A stretch of DNA of 36,233 bases. Source: Hyphomicrobiales bacterium (lineage in GTDB: Bacteria; Pseudomonadota; Alphaproteobacteria; Rhizobiales; Beijerinckiaceae). The notes under the pieces were generated by a model, which saw only the letters and a list, made by a program, of their open reading frames with translations, was not told the origin of the DNA and did not search any database. A program made the position numbers and the translations under genes. The DNA is taken from contig CANGOE010000022.1 in NCBI GenBank assembly GCA_947455455.1, positions 1 to 36,233 of the forward strand. The letters are read 5' to 3'. Position 1 is the stretch's first letter; each line of letters opens with the position of its first letter. This document shows positions 34,104 to 36,233 of the stretch, in pieces.

Positions 34104-34129
34104 GCAAAATTTTAGGGTCAAAATTTTGC
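34104..34129. promoter_or_regulatory. Palindrome upstream of the MmgE/PrpD gene
   Basis: GCAAAATTTT-N6-AAAATTTTGC is a perfect 10-bp dyad, centred about 87 bp upstream of the ATG at 34029, in the 219-nt gap 34030-34248. Its size and symmetry fit an operator. The regulator is unknown. Confidence 0.5.
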
Positions 34130-34210
34130 AAAGGATGAGTGGACCAAACATACCAGCCGCTTGCCTGAATTTGTTGTGGAAGTTTGACTGGTCTGCCTAT
34201 CTGCACGTCG

Positions 34211-34243
34211 TCAAGGCTGGCATTGCGGCAATGCCAGCCTTGA
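34211..34243 (-). terminator. Strong hairpin after the betaine-type binding protein gene
   Basis: TCAAGGCTGGCATTG and its exact reverse complement (34229-34243) flank a 3-nt loop, giving a 15-bp perfect stem 5 nt after the stop codon at 34249. No T-tract follows on either strand, so it may act as a Rho-assisted or attenuating terminator, or protect the 3' end of the mRNA. Confidence 0.6.
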
Positions 34244-34248
34244 TGGTT

Positions 34249-35139
34249 TCAGATCAGTGATTGTGATTTGAGAAATTCTGTTGCGACGTCTTCGATGGTT
34301 TTCTTGTCGACATCCACCGTTGCGTTCAACTTGGCCATCGTCGCATCATCCAGTTTGGCTGACAGCGCATTCAGGGCTTCACCTATTTTAGGATTTTTAT
34401 CGAGAACTTCTTTCCGGATAACGGGTGTCATCGCATAGGTCGGGAAGAAACCCTTGTCATCCTTCAATACGACGAAATCAAAAGCCGGGATGCGACCGTC
34501 GGTTGCAAAAACCAACCCGACTTCAACCTGCGAATCGCGAAGTGCCTGATAGACCAAGCCCGTATCCATGCGCACAACATTCTCGCGGTTAAACTCAAAT
34601 CCGTAAGTCTGTTGCATCGGCGTCAATCCATCCGGACGCGCGTAGAATTCAGCATTGCATCCAAGTTTCAAGGACAAGCCACCCTTCACTTTTGCCGACA
34701 AATCAGAAAGCGATGCGATGCCTTTTGCTGTTGCATCTGCTTTTCGCATGGCCAGAGCGTAAGTATTGTTTGCCTTGGAGGGATTGAGCCAAACAAGTCC
34801 TTTCGCCGCATCCAGCTCTTTGACCTTGGCGTAGGTCTGGGCGGCATCGAGCTTGTCGGTTATCTTGTTGAAGGTGATCAGAGACGTGCCAGTATATTCC
34901 CAGTACACATCAATCTGTCCGGCTTCTTGCGCCTGACGCAAGGGGGCGGTGCCAAGGCCCGCACGCTTGTCAATCGTGAAGCCCTTTGATTTGAGGAGCT
35001 GTGTTGTCATTTCAGACATGATTTGCTGTTCGGTAAAATTTTTGCCGCCGACAACAATGGTCTGGGATTGTGCTTCAAGAGGCGAGAGAGCAAGTGCCAT
35101 CGCCGATCCGATGAGTCCGAGTAAAATACGCTTATTCAT
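34249..35139 (-). CDS. Glycine betaine/choline-type ABC transporter substrate-binding protein (OpuAC/OsmF-like)
   Basis: This 296-residue protein starts at ATG 35139 after AGGGGG. The signal peptide is KRILLGLIGSAMALALSPLE with cleavage near AQSQ. The mature opening IVVGGKNFTEQQIMSEMTTQ and IDVYWEYTGTSLITF are signature segments of the QAT binding proteins (OsmF, OpuCC, YehZ). Its partners (permease, ATPase) are not in the window. Next to demethylating flavoproteins and purU it probably binds betaine, choline or a related quaternary amine used as a nutrient. No lipobox cysteine is present, so it is soluble periplasmic. Confidence 0.93.
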   Translation of the reverse strand: MNKRILLGLIGSAMALALSPLEAQSQTIVVGGKNFTEQQIMSEMTTQLLKSKGFTIDKRAGLGTAPLRQAQEAGQIDVYWEYTGTSLITFNKITDKLDAAQTYAKVKELDAAKGLVWLNPSKANNTYALAMRKADATAKGIASLSDLSAKVKGGLSLKLGCNAEFYARPDGLTPMQQTYGFEFNRENVVRMDTGLVYQALRDSQVEVGLVFATDGRIPAFDFVVLKDDKGFFPTYAMTPVIRKEVLDKNPKIGEALNALSAKLDDATMAKLNATVDVDKKTIEDVATEFLKSQSLI

Positions 35140-35198
35140 GAAAGTCCCCCTTTTTTTGACGTTGAAAGTTTCACTTGAATTGTCTTGTGCCGCCACCG

Positions 35199-36152
35199 CT
35201 AAGACCTGATTTGAAGCGCGGTCATCGGTTTGGATGAGCAGGCGAGTATAAATCCGGCTTCTTCATCCTCCGGAGACAACCCGCCATTATGGCGCATTTC
35301 AACCGACCCTTCGGCCAGATAAACTTTGCATGTGCCACAAATTCCGGCCGCACATCCGCACGGAATAACAACATTTTGTCGTGTTGCTGCCGCAAGGATC
35401 GTTTCATTGCTTCCTGCTTGAAAGCATTTGTTTCCGAACTGAACCTGAAACCGCTGTTCCGCAATCGGGGCCTGCTGGATTTTGTTTAGATCAACAGCGT
35501 CGCTTTTAAGCGCACCAAAATTTTCTATGTGGAACTTGCGCGGATCACCGCCCTCTGCCCCATGGATCGCGCGGACTGTCTGCATGAAACCATCGGGGCC
35601 ACAGCAAAACACGGTACGACGGGCAAAATCAGGCAATGCCGCTGATAACGTTGCCCGTCTGGGACGCCCCACATAACCGAACCAGCCCGGCGTTGCATGG
35701 CTTACAAATACAGCTACAGTCAGGCCTTTGTGGATTGTCTGGATTTCTTTGATTTCATCGGCAAAAAGAATATCGTCTGCGGTTCTTGCCCAATGCAACC
35801 AAGCCACCTCCTGTTGTGTTTTCTTCATTGCGATTTGACGCAGCATTGACATGAGAGGCGATGCGCCGGAACCAGCAGAAACAAAGGCCAGTTGATCGTC
35901 GTCTGCCAGGTCCAGTGTAAAGCGGCCGTTTGGCCCGACCGCCTCCAATACATCACCGGCTTTTAAATTTTGGCGCATCCAATTCGTAACATATCCATTC
36001 GGATGCGATTTGATCGTCATCGAAATGGTGTCTGCATCAGGTGCGGAGGCGATCGAGAATGTCCTGTATAAAACATCATTCCCGATGGGCAGGCGCAGGG
36101 TCAAGGACTGCCCTGCCAGATGGGAAAAACCCGGTTCGGCAGGCTTGAACAC
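35199..36152 (-). CDS. Flavin/2Fe-2S ferredoxin reductase (GbcB-like), N-terminus missing or frameshifted
   Basis: The 317-residue frame begins formally at GTG 36152, inside a conserved segment: upstream codons in frame read HDVNTYVFKPAEPGF, the expected first strand of the FAD domain, and then hit a stop. FAD binding is by LYRTFSIASAPD, the NAD domain has SAGSGASPLMSMLRQIA and FCCGPDGFMQTVRAIH, and the C-terminal 2Fe-2S motif is CGCAAGICGTC plus a later Cys in ILACSS. This order is that of the reductases that feed Rieske oxygenases, as in glycine betaine demethylation (GbcB). About 40-50 residues are lost at the start. A nearby frame supplies a plausible missing piece, so a one-base frameshift near 36168 is likely. 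Confidence 0.85.
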   Translation of the reverse strand: MFKPAEPGFSHLAGQSLTLRLPIGNDVLYRTFSIASAPDADTISMTIKSHPNGYVTNWMRQNLKAGDVLEAVGPNGRFTLDLADDDQLAFVSAGSGASPLMSMLRQIAMKKTQQEVAWLHWARTADDILFADEIKEIQTIHKGLTVAVFVSHATPGWFGYVGRPRRATLSAALPDFARRTVFCCGPDGFMQTVRAIHGAEGGDPRKFHIENFGALKSDAVDLNKIQQAPIAEQRFQVQFGNKCFQAGSNETILAAATRQNVVIPCGCAAGICGTCKVYLAEGSVEMRHNGGLSPEDEEAGFILACSSKPMTALQIRS

Positions 36153-36165
36153 ATAGGTGTTGACG

Positions 36166-36233
36166 TCATGCCTTCGTCCCAGGAGAGTTGGTGCGAATCA
36201 CCAAACGTTTCTTTTTCTCATCAGAAAATTGTG
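36166..36233 (-). other. Open frame at the right edge, probable N-terminal part of the reductase
   Basis: The frame is open to the window edge and reads QFSDEKKKRLVIRTNSPGTK plus A before TGA at 36168-36166. LVIRTNSPGT followed in the other frame by HDVNTYVF resembles the family's LVxRxVxxETHDVKTFVF. A single-base deletion near 36168 would join them. It could instead be the C-terminus of a separate upstream gene. Confidence 0.45.

Overview
The window looks like an alphaproteobacterial chromosome segment. This rests on gene content (fused indolepyruvate:ferredoxin oxidoreductase next to an AsnC regulator, tripartite tricarboxylate transporter, GlxA-type AraC regulator, soxA-soxG-purU) and on codon usage; it is inference, not a database match. 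No rRNA, tRNA, CRISPR array, IS element or phage gene was seen. The left 16 kb is visibly more GC-rich than most of the remainder.

Region 1 (1-15004, perhaps to 16686) is a catabolic locus organised around a sigma-54 enhancer-binding regulator (1656-3326). Four -24/-12 promoters are readable, in front of four operons: a CoA-transferase and enoyl-CoA hydratase (leftward from 1398); a flavoprotein with a hydrophobic C-terminal tail (rightward from 3432); a flavoprotein, TctB and an SDR (leftward from 7958 to 5114); and barrel protein, TctA, TctC, GST, barrel protein and two CoA-transferases (rightward from 8375 to 15004). The two divergent control regions each carry a pair of 17-bp dyads (TGTY-N9-RACA) whose centres lie exactly 31 bp apart, 109-151 bp upstream of the -12 elements. 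The picture is import of an organic acid by a TTT system, activation by CaiB-type CoA-transferases, oxidation by flavoproteins and an SDR, and hydration. The substrate cannot be read from the sequence. This is the best candidate for an undescribed system here.

Region 2 (16709-25545) holds a leftward set: fused indolepyruvate-type ferredoxin oxidoreductase, XRE-cupin regulator, polar-amino-acid ABC binding protein, a small prephenate-dehydratase-like protein, two ABC permeases (no ATPase gene) and a NanA/DapA-type aldolase. A divergent AsnC/Lrp regulator sits at the right end. The theme is uptake and oxidation of amino acids or their 2-oxo acids.

Region 3 (25828-36233) is a methylamine/betaine one-carbon module: purU, a GlxA-type AraC regulator, soxA, soxG, a dimethylglycine/sarcosine dehydrogenase-like gene, an MmgE/PrpD protein, a betaine-type ABC binding protein and a flavin/2Fe-2S reductase. 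Much of it is broken. AraC and SoxA are both cut at one head-to-head junction near 27165, with soxB and soxD absent. The dehydrogenase is frameshifted inside a perfect 27-bp inverted repeat that looks like a template-switch mutation. The reductase loses its frame near 36168. Either the locus is decaying or the assembly has errors at these points; reads spanning them would decide.
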